Below the pieces are notes generated by a model, which was not told the origin of the DNA, searched no databases, and was given only the letters and a program-made list of their open reading frames with translations. From assembly GCF_040581485.1 (NCBI RefSeq), contig NC_090134.1, positions 7,564,001-7,628,000 on the forward strand: a stretch of DNA of 64,000 nucleotides, in the 5' to 3' direction. The stretch is from Linepithema humile (taxonomy: Eukaryota; Arthropoda; Insecta; Hymenoptera; Formicidae). The position numbers were made by a program, and so were the translations under genes. Of this stretch, positions 12,086 through 24,399 are shown one piece after another (positions within the stretch are counted from its first letter, which is position 1; each line of letters begins with the position of its first letter).

Positions 12086-14149
12086 TTTTAGAACTGAAAA
12101 AAATTTATGTATTAGAAAAAATCTATTATTACTCCATCTTTCTATCATCATTATAACATTAATTATTACTACAGTATTATTGTTACATTTTTAATCAGTC
12201 ATTTTTTGAATTTACATTTACGATTCTAATATTAGATATTTAAAGACTAAATAAAAAGATTTAATATATAATTTGTATTAATATAATATTGCAGTGAACA
12301 CTTCAAAAGAGACTAGATTTAAAAAATGTAAAAATACAATAATTAATAGTTTAAAAAAGTTAATATAACATAATGAATACTGTAGTATCAAAGATTAAAC
12401 AATAAATACCATAATATATTTTAAAATAGATATTCTACAGCTCTGCTTGTTCCCTTTTTTATGTTTACCACTCCAATTTCTCTTTGAGGTTATGGTATCT
12501 TTTCGTAGACATCTGGCGAGAGTACTTGATATTATTTAAGTCGAAATGCGACTGAAGATAACATTGTTTTTGGTTACTGAGTATCATATACTGCTACACA
12601 GCGCTGTTCATCAGCCGAATTTTGGCGGCTCGAATTAAACCAATAGTTATAATTTATAGAATATGTTTATTGAAAATGATCGTGTATAATGCGACGTATC
12701 TATAATATACAACAACAAAAAGATTCCGCAAAACACATTCATTCGAGCTCTCTCGTGTGTTTTTCTGTTTTCCTTTTTTGCATTTTTTTTATTCGAAACA
12801 ATAATAGTGCTCGCATTATATATTAATTAGTCTAATTATCCTTATTATAATTAATGTGTAATTAATTAACCTCCTCACCACGCGGCACGACAATATGCAT
12901 TCAACACAAACACAGATAAATCTTATCTCAACAATCGTTCTAAAAGTATTATCGCCGTACATGGTTATTATTATTGTTTTTTTTCTCTTTCTTTTTTTTT
13001 GTCCTTTGTTCCTTTTTTACAAATATGCCTGAACGCTGTAGAAATTACTTAAAATATATCTGCATCGACGATAATCACAGATATTAATTTGTATCTATAC
13101 AATCTTGCTTTTTTTTCTCTTTATTACGCCATTCGCGAATCAAACGATAATTGATGTACTGGTAATTAAGACCTATTAATCGAACGGGATTGCGAATACA
13201 ATTCTACCTGCATCGTGATCGACGGAAATAATTACGTAAGGATAATCACATCTCGTACTTACTCGGGCCGTTCCGAAGAATACAGGGAATCTAATTGGCT
13301 GAGAAAAAGAGCATTCCTCAATGTCTTCGGTAATTAAAATTGACACAAAGATCTTTTCGTTGATACCGCACTTTCTGCAGCTCTCCTTCGGAACGCCCCA
13401 GAGTGTAAAACTGAAATCTCATTACATTTCGTTATATATGTTCTTTTTTTTTAACGCAGCGTGTTATAACACTGTATCGTCGGGGTATCTTTGGCTTAGA
13501 CGCAGACAGTTTGTGCTGTTTGTCAAGGAAACGCAAGTAAGGAGAAAACTAATCCGTTTGTTTCGCAGCGATCTTCAATGAAAGTGCTTGCAATTGTTGA
13601 AACGTTACGCGATTTTTCACCTCCACGGACTGCGAAATTGAAGGGCTCTGGGCAGCATCATGCTAAATGTTTTTCAGATTGGAAGAATCCGCATTAAGAA
13701 CGATGATAAATGCGTGAAAAATTATGTTTAATGCGAGGACAATCCTCTAACATCCAGTTTACGATGCAAAATCTTCGAAAATTACATTCATTCAAAAATC
13801 AAAATTTACAAAATTCATATTCGTGGCAGTATTTCATATTCGGGGTGGCGGCTATTAAGGATCTAGAAACGCTAACGTGGAGCGACTACTTATATTTAAG
13901 TCTCTTCTTTAAGAAATTTGATTGCGAACCAATAAGTAAATTATCAATATCGCAATTAGCATGTCGACGAGCCCTTCAATCGTTAATTCGAGAGATTCTT
14001 ATTCGTTTCATTCGCATCTGGTTTTCACACAATCTACAATGTGTGTATAAAAAAATTCGTGGTTCGCTTGCTTCTCTTTTTTTTTGCATTTTCTACGCTA
14101 CTAGGACGTATCTAAGCACCACAACGATCGAATTACATCATTAGAACTC

Positions 14150-14400
14150 GGATTATCATTTAGAACCACGGAATTTGTAAGTTCCTAGAACCTTTGCAGC
14201 TTAGATTCCTAAAGATACTCGGAATCGTAGACTCTCTTAGAGCCTCTCGGGGCCGTTTTCTGGATTCCTAGATCCTTTTACAATCATTCGAAATGCTTTT
14301 CTGAACTTTTCTGACTTTCTTAGACCTACGGACATGTCGAAATATTATGCTGTGGTTGAATCTAGATTCTTAGATCAGCGGGAGTTTAGTCGCTCTGGAG
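14150..14400. repeat. Degenerate quasi-tandem repeat
   Basis: Many variants of words such as 'ttcctagaacc', 'gattcctaaag' and 'gattcctagatcc' recur at short irregular intervals. This is one of several similar tracts in the window. Confidence 0.45.
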
Positions 14401-15968
14401 TTAAAAATACAGTCTTGTAAAAAGTCCTATAAGTTTTACATCTTGTATGCACGAAAATGATGGCACATGTGTTTCTAGCTTGGCTGTAAGCAAGAATTTC
14501 TTGTCGACAATATACTTGAGCTGTGTGTACACTTCATTGGTCGATCAAAGGAAGGCATTTGTGTACAGGATGCCCCGCGATTACTGAATTATTTTCATTT
14601 TAATTATAGACTCCTCTCAACGAATCTCGCGCGATCCTCGTCATAGGACCTACATTTCGTTTCAAAAATAATGCGGTAGTCGTCGGACAACTACTATATA
14701 TTCAGAGTGCAGATTTTTCTCTCGAACTTAGCTTAAACGGTAACGTACATTCCTCATCTCTCCGCATTCCGAACAATTCTCCAAAATTGTGGAAAATTCA
14801 TTCACTCATTCCGCAAACACGAAGGCTGAATTGCAACAAAGCGAGAATAATCAGCAAATACTATCGCATCGCAAAAACAAGCATTAAACTTTTTTCTCTA
14901 TTCTTTTTTTTCGCATACAGAATTAAAATAAAATACATACGCATATGTACGGAGTACACAAGATGCAGTAAGATCGACTTCGATCATTTTACGGCATCTT
15001 GTGCACGTACACTGTCGAATTTGGTCAACTCTTTTTCTCTCTGTCCATCTTTCTCTCATCCTTAATCACTCTCTATACTATAATATTATCAAATGTATAT
15101 ATAAGAATATTTTGTACGATTACATTTTAATAAAATAAGTGATAAACAGTGGGTATAATTATTCAACAAGTATTACGTTTAATAGTAATAACATCCGGTG
15201 GTTGATTGGAGGAGATGCTGAATCGAATTACATTTATTCGAATTAAATTATATGTTTGTTTAACTTTTTTAATGCTAATATGACACATATATAACAAATA
15301 CAGATACCGATGTTTGAAAGTTTCATTCTTCTATTAAAAATCTTTGACATTTTATTAATTCTTAACTTTCTTTCCAAGATTCTTGAGTTCTGATATTATA
15401 TAAAGTCAATTTTTTCATTAATATTTTAAACTGTATATACTATTTTTCGAATAGTCCGCAACTCATCTCCTTCAACAACCGCAATAATGATAATAATAAT
15501 AATGATCAATAATAACTAAGAAATTAAAAGATTTTATTCGACGAAACGAAGAAATAAGAAAGAAGAACAAGAATGTTCTATTTTTCATTAGAACTTCAAA
15601 GTCTCTATGCAAAATAGTTTTTGGTTATAAACTGTAAAACAGACAATAAACAAATTACCCATTTGTAATAAACAAATAATTCTAACGCCACATACCAAAT
15701 CTCTGCCAACATAATTGCTATAACTATGCCTACAAACTGTGATAAATATACAATTTCTAAGCATGATCTCTTCAGGAAATCAGGAAAATGTGACATCACG
15801 ATATCTCTTCTATTTGAATTTAAATACGAAAGATCTATCGTTATAAAGGATTATTATGACTGCGTGTACGATCCTTATGAATTATCTATATTTGCTACTT
15901 GGCAGAAATGTATTACTGTGTTTTTAGAGAAAATCTCCCTACTGTATACACGTGCGTTAAAGGTAATT

Positions 15969-16085
15969 CTTATATCCTGGGATTCTTATATCCTCGGATC
16001 CCTAAATCCTCGGATTTCAAGATATCCTAGATTGTGAGATCCCTGGAGTCCAAGATCTCTTGATTTCTAAATCGTTGGAGCTTGT
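15969..16085. repeat. Degenerate ~16-bp tandem repeat
   Basis: About seven diverged units can be set under one another, for example tatatcctcggatccc, taaatcctcggatttc, aagatatcctagattg and aagatctcttgatttc, with a period near 16 bp. Confidence 0.6.
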
Positions 16086-16638
16086 ATATTTATCTCGGAA
16101 TTCTCGAACTTTAAATACTCATTTGAGTTTCGTAAAAACCTTCGTGAGTTTTTCAACTCAATGTTTATCAAAACTTCAAAATTCACGAGGTCTCTCCTTT
16201 CTTACATTTAAGGACACTAAATTCCTTTATTCTACAACCCCTCCAAACTTAGAAATCCAGAAATCAGAAGACCTTCCTTTTGTCCGATTATAAATGTTGA
16301 GCTTAACATTCGCAGTAAGTAATAAGTGTAGACAGTAGTTCCAGTTATCTTACAAAGCTAATCTCAAAGAACAGGGTCATGACTATGTAACAGTTTCGAA
16401 ACTGGTATCACTGAGCTTAGCGGACTGCGCGTTACGAGGAAAATTTTCCCTCCCTCCAATCGCGTACATAGCAAAATAGAAGACCGTTCGTTCTATTTTC
16501 TTCTGCTTCTTCGTCGGTGAGATGCGTCGTATCCGCCCCTCTCCGTAAAAAATTACATCTCGTAAATAAAAATAACGTTTCTTTCACTTTTGTACGTTGT
16601 TGGTAGTGCAAGGCCGTGGCACATGTTTTATCCTACAG

Positions 16639-17210
16639 CAGGGGTCCTCAAACTAGTGAAGGACTTATAAAAGCAAAGAGGAAGAAAAAGAGTGGCAGCA
16701 CTGCTATTAAAAGATAGCATAGCTTTGTCAAGTGCAACATCAATATTATCTAATTTTTCAATAATTAAGCAATCAAGATCTATTTCCTTATAATATTGAC
16801 TTAGCTGGCCAATATATAAAATGGAATATTATTGGATTATGTTATTATAAGATTCATATATGAATTAATATTTTACATATTTATGTTTTTCTTTTCTAAA
16901 TATATTTTTTTATTTAGAAAATAAAACTAGCCGTTATACCTTTAAGATAGAGGCAAAAGTAAAATGTAATTTATAAATCGTTTATGTATCAACATTTGTA
17001 ATGTTATTTCCATTGGTTTTCTAATCTCCTCTTTGACAGTTTAACAAAAGTTGTTTGTAAAAAAAATTAAAAAATAAATAATTGAAATACTTCACTGTGT
17101 ATTATGTCAAAATTGCATAGATGTAAAATGTATGTGGTTTCAGAATAGACACAAACATTTTATCCATGGATCAAATGCAATGTAGATATTAGAAAGTTTG
17201 GGAACCCCTG
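16639..17210. mobile_element. Non-autonomous hAT-type element (572 bp)
   Basis: The ends form terminal inverted repeats. The left end is CAGGGGTCCTCAAACT; the right end read on the minus strand is CAGGGGTTCCCAAACT (14 of 16 identical). This is typical of hAT-superfamily ends. The element is flanked by 8-bp target-site copies, tcctacag (16631-16638) and tcctacac (17211-17218), which differ at one base. The interior has no transposase-like frame, so it is a deletion derivative or MITE. It lies about 250 bp downstream of the Medea stop codon, probably within the 3' UTR. Confidence 0.85.
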
Positions 17211-17457
17211 TCCTACACAGATTATTATATCACCAGTCGTTAAATATATAAATAACTTCCGCAAGCTCTTCTCGAGCTCCCTATGGCCAAATTTCGTCAT
17301 TTGATCGATCTCGTCCGGTGAATTTGGTCTGTCTGGTTTGTCCACTCGCATTCTTAAGTCGATATTATTCAAACGATTATTTCTTACACTTGCGCACTCG
17401 ATTCCAACAGTAACGTTGTGATGCTCCTTCTTCGCCTCTCTATTCAAGTTGATAAAA

Positions 17458-20400
17458 TTATTCGATCGCTCGCGGCCCATCGATCGGCATGGTGTGCAAT
17501 ACTTCATCCAGCAATTGAAGTGCTCTGTGTAAATGTACCTAGAGAATAAACGAAATAATAATATTAAAAGTAAAACTTTGAAAAAAAAACTTGATAGTTT
17601 CATAAACCAATAAAAGAAATATGAACTAAATTTGAAGTAGATTTTTATAATCTTAAATTAATCTTTTGCGTCTAAAATTTTCAAAATTATCTGAATAAAA
17701 AATTAAGACCAAGTTCTATATATTGGTCTTTGTTCTTCTTCCTTTGAGCCATAAAAATTAGATTCGCGAAGTAACGTGTTACCTCAATCCAGCATGGTGT
17801 TTCTTTAATGCTCTGTCGCGGATAATCCGGACCCCATCCTTTTACAAAACTCAAACGCAGGATACAAAGTCTCCTTAAGTCATCGACTCCAATTCCTGCC
17901 GCCGCGCTGAGGCCTATAATTATTATTTATTTATACATAAGTTATGATAAAAACATAATTATTTGTTGAAAGTGCGTCTCAAGAGATGCTCGCGCTCTTA
18001 GATTCTTCTTCTTACTCTTGGTGATGGGCGCTCCATGCGTGAGATGGCCTGCAACAGCCGCGGCTTGCGCTGCTGCGGCAGCCTGAGCAGTTGCAGCTTG
18101 GCCTCGCATCTGTTTATGACACTGCTTCAGATCAAAGACTTTAATGTACGCTGATGGATAGATTTTGTGTACTGCGTCACCAGGTGCTCGGCCCGCCTCT
18201 CTATCCAAATAGTAAGACTGCACAAAGACGCTGTGTTCACTTTGACATCTTAGCCAAACATCACCTTCACCTCTCAAGTCCAGCACAACGCCTTTTCCTA
18301 AAATGTGTGTTTCAATTATGAATTTCTGCAATATTCCGTTGAATATTCGAGAACTCGCAATTATTACGAGAGCATCAGTTAGTTACCTATATGAAGACGC
18401 GCTCTTTCACTCTGTTCTGTTCTGTGCACATTACTCAAGGCACCTAAACAAAATCTGTTTCCACCGCTCGGATCCACGTAACCGTCTACAGTGACAGTGG
18501 GGCAGCCGCTGCTGACTTTAAATGTCTCTCCGACTTGGATATCTAGTTCGAAATAACCGACAGAACACCAATATTCCGGTGCTGGTTGAGTAGAGAGCAA
18601 TCCTCCGATATTTCCACTAACATCATTTCCGTGACCTCCCCCTGAAAGTATTAAATTCAATGTAATGATGTTGTTGAACTCCCGAATTAAAAAAAAAAAT
18701 CTACGTCTCAAAATGTAATTGACTTACAATACGACGTAGTGTGAAGGTGTCGCGGATCCGGCGGTTGCATACTTTGAGTATATGTGAGAGTATTAGCCCC
18801 AGTCCATTGTGGTGCTCTGGAATTGAACGACGCTGTGCCGACGGAAAAGCCATTCGGATGATGGAGATGCACAGGTGACACGGGAGAGCTCTGTCCTTCA
18901 CCTATTTAAATAAAGAGAAACAAATCCGGTATATTAAATATGAAAATTAAATTATCTTAAAAAATTAGCAGAGAAATTCAAAATTTTTGTGGAATCTGTG
19001 TTCAAAAGAATATAATGATTTTCGTGTTTGTGCATGGTGCGCTTATCACGTACCTAAAGAAGCCGCTAGCGCGTCGACTGTAGGAGGTTGGTTGATGTCT
19101 TGCGGAGATGTGGTTGCGCCATAGAATGTATCCGCCGTCGATTGTCCTTGCGCGGGACTCAAGATCTGTGCGCCGGACGTTCCGCTGGACGCAGCGTTCA
19201 GCGACTGCTGTTGGCTACCTACGGTGTGACTCATTGGATGTACTACTGCTGCAAAATCAAAATTCATACACAATGCAGGCAACATAAAATATTAAAGTGC
19301 ACAAACGCTGGCTGCCCTCGCTGTCACTGTTTAATTGCTTTGAAACTGTCCGTCGTTGTTTCCCAGAGAATGTTTCTCATGTAATTAGCATACAGTGCCT
19401 CTTTAACTGTGCATAGATTTTTACTTGCAAATTCTTTTCATTCGGCTTCCAATAAATGTTCTAAATGTTCTAATAGTTCTAGTGTTCGAACTTTAGAATT
19501 AAAAAGCTGTAGATATTTCTTAACAGAATTTTAATTATTATTTCATATTTACATCTTTTCTTTTCTTTGGGTAATTTCCATAATACATTTTTAAATACAT
19601 CCTGCGTTTACTTCAAAATAATCTTACAAGTAAACCTACCTTTCTCACCGATTTTATTGAAACTCGGTACACTTATAAAGCATTTTCATGCGGTACACTT
19701 ATAAACTATTTTCATGCGAAGCAATATCAGTATGATTCAAAACAATCTGATGTCCTTGCAATGTCATATTCTTGAGACAATTTTTCTTTTTTTTCTTTTG
19801 CAAAATTTTGTCCGAAGCTTAGTTTTGAGTTATAATTGAAAATATTTTGCTACTTACGAATCCGATACAACGGGCAGGCAGGGACGGCGCAATGCGTCAT
19901 GAGACGATCGTAAACACTCCACAGTCACTCTTATTATACGTTGCGCGTCGCTGCCTGCCCGGGTGTATCGGACTCGTAAGTAGCAAAGTTATATCAATTA
20001 TAACTCAAAACTAAGCTTGGGACAAAAGTTTGCAAAAGGAAAAATCGTCTCAGAATTCGCTCAAGAATATGACATTGCAAGGACATCAGGTTGTTTTGAA
20101 TCATACTGATATTGCTTCGCATAAAAATGATTACCCTCAAATCTCCATAACTCAATAAAAAATGATCGTACAAAAATAAAGTAGTAGTTTTCATCCTTAA
20201 AGTTGCACCATTGCCGATATAAAAAAATACGTGTATATTATTTTTGACCGCTCTACAAGTGTACAGAGTTTCAATAAAATCGGCGAGTAACACGAAGGTA
20301 GGTTTACTTGTTAGAGATTCTCTTTTCTATTCACGACTCAGATTTATTTTTAATGAAGCGCTATAATTAATTTGGGAAACTCTGATTCGAGTCCAAGAAT

Positions 20401-22698
20401 CATGAAAAATGCACACTGGCGACACTGAGCGAAGACTAATCAGCGACACATAATCGAAAGCTCCTTCAATAATGCTGTGTACAATGAAATACGTACGATG
20501 ATGCATGTTACGGCCTGCCGAGTGATGAGGCGTAGGGATCCAAGTTTGTCTGGGGCAATTATTGTCGTCCAGTTTAGCATGGGGATTACCGTTATTGCCG
20601 CCCCCACCGGCGCTAAACATACCCTCAGTACTGGCTGTGCCGAACAATCAGAAGGAAAAGAAAACAATGAAGCCAAAACAAAAATGAAATCACGCAACAA
20701 AAAAGAGAAATTTGCGTAAGCGTATTCTTGCCTGCTAATCTACATTTGGTAGCGATAACGAAAGCGGCTGGCTCGTTAGCAATCAATTTAATAATTAACA
20801 ATCATATCGAACGTATCGATCCGTATAACATGTATATTTTAGCAGTTAGATGGTGTCTACGTAAATTTTTCCTAAAATATAATCATCGCATGCCAAATTT
20901 GCGATTTGCAGGATTAATAATTTATTAAACATCTTCACATTTAGACAAAGATGTGTCCATATGTTAAAACTGCAATGATCCATTAATGATGTGCTACCAT
21001 CATATTAGCCAGACATTAATTACAAACAGATTTGCATTGTTTCAAGCTGATCGATCCAAATTTCGAAAATGTTAAAGCTTTAGAGAAATATAGAAAAATT
21101 CAAAAAATGAAATCACAACATCGAACTTACTTGGATTGGGGGGCGGTAAGCCAGGTATAAAACCTTGCTGAGCCTGTTGAGCATTGTTGGAGGCTGGCGG
21201 CTGAGTCGGCGGATGATGCTGAATCGTTTGATTCATTTCACCGTCCACGTCCATTGCAGATCCAACCGCGGCCGCGGCTGCCGCGGCAGCAGTTCCACCG
21301 CCGCCAACCGTGTACTCATCCTTGACGAGTCTACCGCCAGGGCCCACACCCACGCCGGATTGCAGAGTCAGTCCGGACAGGTCTGTAAAGAACGGGTCTG
21401 TGCGGGGGAAACCAACCATTCCATCAAAACACCAAGAAGACCACAACGATAAATGATTTGCTCTCTAGCATTCTGTATTCGTTAACCCCAGGATGCACGG
21501 TTTACTTTTACCTCGCTGGACGATTAAAATAAAAAAATGATTCGCAATTTGTACTTAATCGAGTTTTTGAAATAAAATAAAATAAAATATAGAATAAAAA
21601 TAAAAATAAGAAAAATAACGTGGAAGGAAAGGAAAAAGTAACTATGCACGTGTGAGACACAAATACGAAAAGAACTTAAAAATAAAATGTAAATGCGAGA
21701 TTACACGTTATAACATACCTATTCCAGGTGATACCACTCGCTCGTAATGATAAGGATTTACGCAAACCGAGTCGCATTTTAAATCAAAAGCGAACTGGCA
21801 ATATTTCACGTGTTTTAGTTCGTTCTTGTGTAAATCTGGCCATCTCCAGATACGGGCATAAATGACATGCGGAAAACCTTTGCGTCCAGCTACTTGCAAT
21901 CTACCATCCAAAGTCCTTTGAATGGTTACGCATTTACTAGGATGTGCGCCGTTTGTGGTAATTGCAGTGATCAAGCTGTCCAGTTCGTCACGTTTTTCCT
22001 GTTAATTAAATTTTAATTAATCCTTGCAATTATTAAAATGTAACAAAAAATCGGTAAAAATTGCGAATTGCAAAAACAAAATTTTTAGAATATACATATA
22101 TGTTATCTTTGAATATTGCATGTTACAATGTTAACAATACAAATATATATAAAATTTACTTTTAACTTTTTCACCAATGACTCAATCGCGCGTTTACTGA
22201 AGCCTTCACTTTCACCACCCTGACGATGACACATAAGTGAATGCACAATACTCAAGCAGGCATCAGCACTGGTTGGTGCACTAGGTGCGATCCCAGTCAT
22301 CTCTCTCACTGCATTTAAAATTGCATAAAATATATAAATAACTTATGATGATAACAATAAAATTTTATATTTTTTTAATGTCTTAGAATTTTTAAGAGTA
22401 TTATTTTCAAATCAAACTAAAGCTGCCGAAACATAACAAGCTTTGGAATTCAGAATTTTTTACATATTTTTCAGATAATGTAAAATAAATCTTAAAATAA
22501 TTAAAATCATTAAAGTATTTTTAATATATTCATTAAATATTCAATAATTTATTAGCCATTAAATAGATTTACTAATATAAATAAATAAAAATATGATTCA
22601 CAAGTAATATAACAAATATTAAAATATTTACACTCTGGATTCGACTGCATAGGGGGCGAGGGATATAAATGACCTCCCCCGCCCGCCAATCCAACCAT
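17458..22698 (-). CDS. Med: Medea, the co-Smad (Smad4)
   Basis: The shared Smad partner that joins receptor-activated Smads to carry Dpp/BMP and activin signals into the nucleus. Eleven coding exons on the minus strand: 22698-22632, 22308-22160, 21998-21719, 21382-21131, 20634-20497, 19248-19054, 18901-18728, 18641-18387, 18297-18016, 17913-17783, 17538-17458. All phases agree and give 667 aa. The MH1 domain spans about 38-165, with the DNA-contacting hairpin (LQVAGRKGFPHVIYARIW) and the zinc-binding Cys/Cys/Cys/His set (SKC, DLKCDSVCVNPYH). A linker (~166-440) has an eight-Ala run and Gly- and Pro-rich parts. The MH2 domain runs from about 441 (APEYWCSVGYFELDIQVGE) through the Ala/Gln-rich insert to the C-terminal helix LHRALQLLDEVLHTMPI. 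The chosen ATG (MVGLAGGGG) lies in exon 1. An in-frame ATG in exon 2 (MTGIAPSAPTS) aligns better with the vertebrate N-terminus and is an alternative start. Confidence 0.96.
19627..20310. mobile_element. Foldback element with TTA target duplication
   Basis: A 684-bp insertion in a Medea intron (between the exons at 20497-20634 and 19054-19248). Its ends, CAAGTAAACCTACC and GGTAGGTTTACTTG, are perfect inverted repeats. TTA lies on each side (19624-19626 and 20311-20313), as for PIF/Harbinger (Tourist-like) insertions. The complementarity extends well inward: the block at 19730-19840 (tgatgtccttgcaatgtcatattcttgag) recurs inverted at 20050-20100. The centre (about 19850-19985) is itself palindromic (ggcaggcaggg / ctgcctgcccg). 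The right arm carries roughly 150 bp with no partner on the left. No transposase is encoded. Confidence 0.85.
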
Positions 22699-23760
22699 CT
22701 CTGTGAAAGCCGTGGTGGACACTGTCGTGTTCCTTGCTTCAAATCACTGGCTTTTTCTTTGGACTTGATGCAGTCCAATCTTTCACACTTTATCATCTAG
22801 TGACAATATTTCATCCATGGGCCACAATAAGTCCTGTAAATAATACTAATTAAATTTTTTATTGTATATTTCTTAATATTGATAATTTAAATTCTGGTTG
22901 CAATATAAATAAAGGCAACAATTACTGTATTCTGCCACAATATTATTGGAAAATGTTTAGTAATATTTACTTAATACAAGCAGATATCTTTCAATCATAT
23001 TACTTAAAATACTATTAATTACTTGCTCTTAATGGATTTTTGATGATTATTAACAATTGTTAAAGTAATATCATAAGACCTGTCTTTGTTTATTTAACAC
23101 TAGCAGTGGCACTTCAATCTTATCATTTGATCTACAAATAAAACTTATAAAAAACTCAAAATTGTTTACATTATATATATATATATATATATAATCAGTA
23201 TACCAAAATATTCGAAGTCAAATTTACATTCGAGCAGAAGAATGAGGGATGCCGAAGACGCAGCAATGCGGGGACGAGTTTACGATGTATCTGGGAAACA
23301 TGTACAAGACATCGGAAGAAACGTGAATCACGTACAGCAGCGAAGACTCCGTTGCGTCGAGTGGAACGCTTCTACGAATTTCGACAGCGATGGATGACGT
23401 GCGTTGACAGTTGCGCGCGGGGAGACGCTCGTGTGCGATGTTCGAGATTTAGCGTCTTCGTCGTCGAGCGTATATGTGAAGCCCGCGGCGCGGTCCGCAA
23501 CGACGCAAGCGATGACGATGTCGCGCGTGTTACTTCTTACTCGCGATTGATCACCGGGTAATGACGCGCGCGGCAGACAAGCAGTACTCTGTGGATTTCG
23601 CGACGAATCGTCAAGCGTTGCTCCGTCGCATAGGTTAGTGCATCAATAATACATATCCGCGGGGCGCGGATAATGTCGCAGCACGCAGTACAGCCAAACC
23701 TTCGCGATAAAATAACGATCATTACTAGTCATTTCAAAGTTAATTCAGTGAGCTATGTAA
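22699..23760 (-). promoter_or_regulatory. Medea 5' leader and promoter region
   Basis: Just upstream of the Medea start, a minus-strand acceptor (TTATTTACAG|GACTTATTG, exon from about plus 22834) indicates a spliced 5' UTR. The leader before the main ATG contains three other ATGs: an 11-codon upstream ORF beginning MDEILSL, a 5-codon one overlapping it, and a longer frame that overlaps the main start. A GC-rich block at about 23.22-23.66 kb is the likely promoter and first exon. A (TA)n tract lies between them. Confidence 0.5.
23172..23193. repeat. (TA)11 microsatellite
   Basis: Eleven uninterrupted TA units upstream of Medea. Confidence 0.9.
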
Positions 23761-23911
23761 AGCCTGGATCAGACTGTGCAACTTGTTGCAGCAATTTGCA
23801 AGTAATCTATAATAAATTACTAGAAATGCTGTGTGCTGTATGGTACATTTTTAGTAGTTTACTAGATCACTTGTAAATTGCTGTAATAGTTTGCATAGTC
23901 TGATCGAGGCT
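23761..23911. mobile_element. 151-bp MITE with TAA target duplication
   Basis: The two halves form an imperfect hairpin over most of their length. The left part begins agcctggatcagact and continues gcagcaatttgcaagt. The right part has acttgtaaattgctgt and ends agtctgatcgaggct. TAA flanks both ends (23758-23760 and 23912-23914), fitting the TWA target of Tourist-like MITEs. There is no coding capacity. Confidence 0.8.
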
Positions 23912-24184
23912 TAATAGTAGTTTACATGAATTTTCGCGATCATTGATGGCAGCACTGCTAATATATCTTACATCTCATTGGATGTTACAAAGTAGACCAA
24001 CGGAGATGAAGTAAGCAGGGATTTGTAAGTGTAATATAAGTAATGATTAAAAATAGCTAACAAATCTATGCGTCATAAATGCATGTTCTACATTTAAAAT
24101 AAAATAGATGTTATTTTTATTTTCGCTAGAAGAAAAAATATAGTATGTCACGTGTCTTTCTGTTTCACAATACATTTTATAACC

Positions 24185-24256
24185 GGGGGTGTAACTCAGT
24201 GGTAGAGTGTCTGCTTCGCATGCTGAAAGTCCTGGGTTCAAATCCCAGCTCCTCCA
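24185..24256 (+). tRNA. tRNA-Ala (anticodon CGC)
   Basis: A 72-nt cloverleaf can be drawn. The acceptor is GGGGGTG / CTCCTCC, the D arm is ACTC-AGTGGTA-GAGT, the anticodon loop is TTCGCAT (CGC, reading GCG for alanine), and the T arm is CTGGG-TTCAAAT-CCCAG. A is the discriminator base, and no CCA is encoded, as expected for a nuclear gene. The B box (GGTTCAAATCC) is perfect; the A box (TAACTCAGTGG) has one mismatch. A T7 run about 8 nt downstream is a normal Pol III terminator. There is a U-U mismatch in the acceptor stem and another in the anticodon stem, so it may be a weak or decaying copy. Confidence 0.7.
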
Positions 24257-24399
24257 ACTCATCTTTTTTTGCCTGTCATATATGTAACATTTATTTTTTT
24301 GTTTATATTTTATTTAATTTATTATATATCTGCTTAATTAAAAAAATTTTTTAGTATTGCATAAACAACTAAAAAAGCGTATACGGTTAAACGCGTTAT

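Larger units (their letters stand above)
12086..16630. other. Long non-coding stretch between mRpS26 and Medea
   Basis: No gene that I can support. The first few hundred bp include the 5' leader and promoter of mRpS26. Much of the rest could be 3' UTR of Medea, which is transcribed toward it, but no decisive poly(A) signal was found. A minus-strand AATAAA (plus-strand 12666-12671) is one distant candidate. The longest open frame (13710-14144, plus strand) starts without context and resembles no protein I know. Degenerate repeats occur at 14150-14400 and 15969-16085. Confidence 0.45.

Noticed and set aside
12960..13020. T-rich tracts suggesting a retroposon tail
   Set aside because: No target duplication or element body is identifiable. 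Several similar tracts occur in this AT-rich stretch.
13710..14144. 144-codon plus-strand frame
   Set aside because: It has no promoter, splice or poly(A) context and no recognisable domain. It is probably UTR or intergenic.
17160..17603. 147-codon minus-strand open frame near the Medea 3' end
   Set aside because: It overlaps the last Medea exon in another frame and runs into the hAT element. The frame with VHLHRALQLLDEVLHTMP is the real one.
19994..20293. 99-codon minus-strand frame that could be a transposase fragment
   Set aside because: It follows the arm of the foldback element and shows no DDE/D motif or known transposase similarity.
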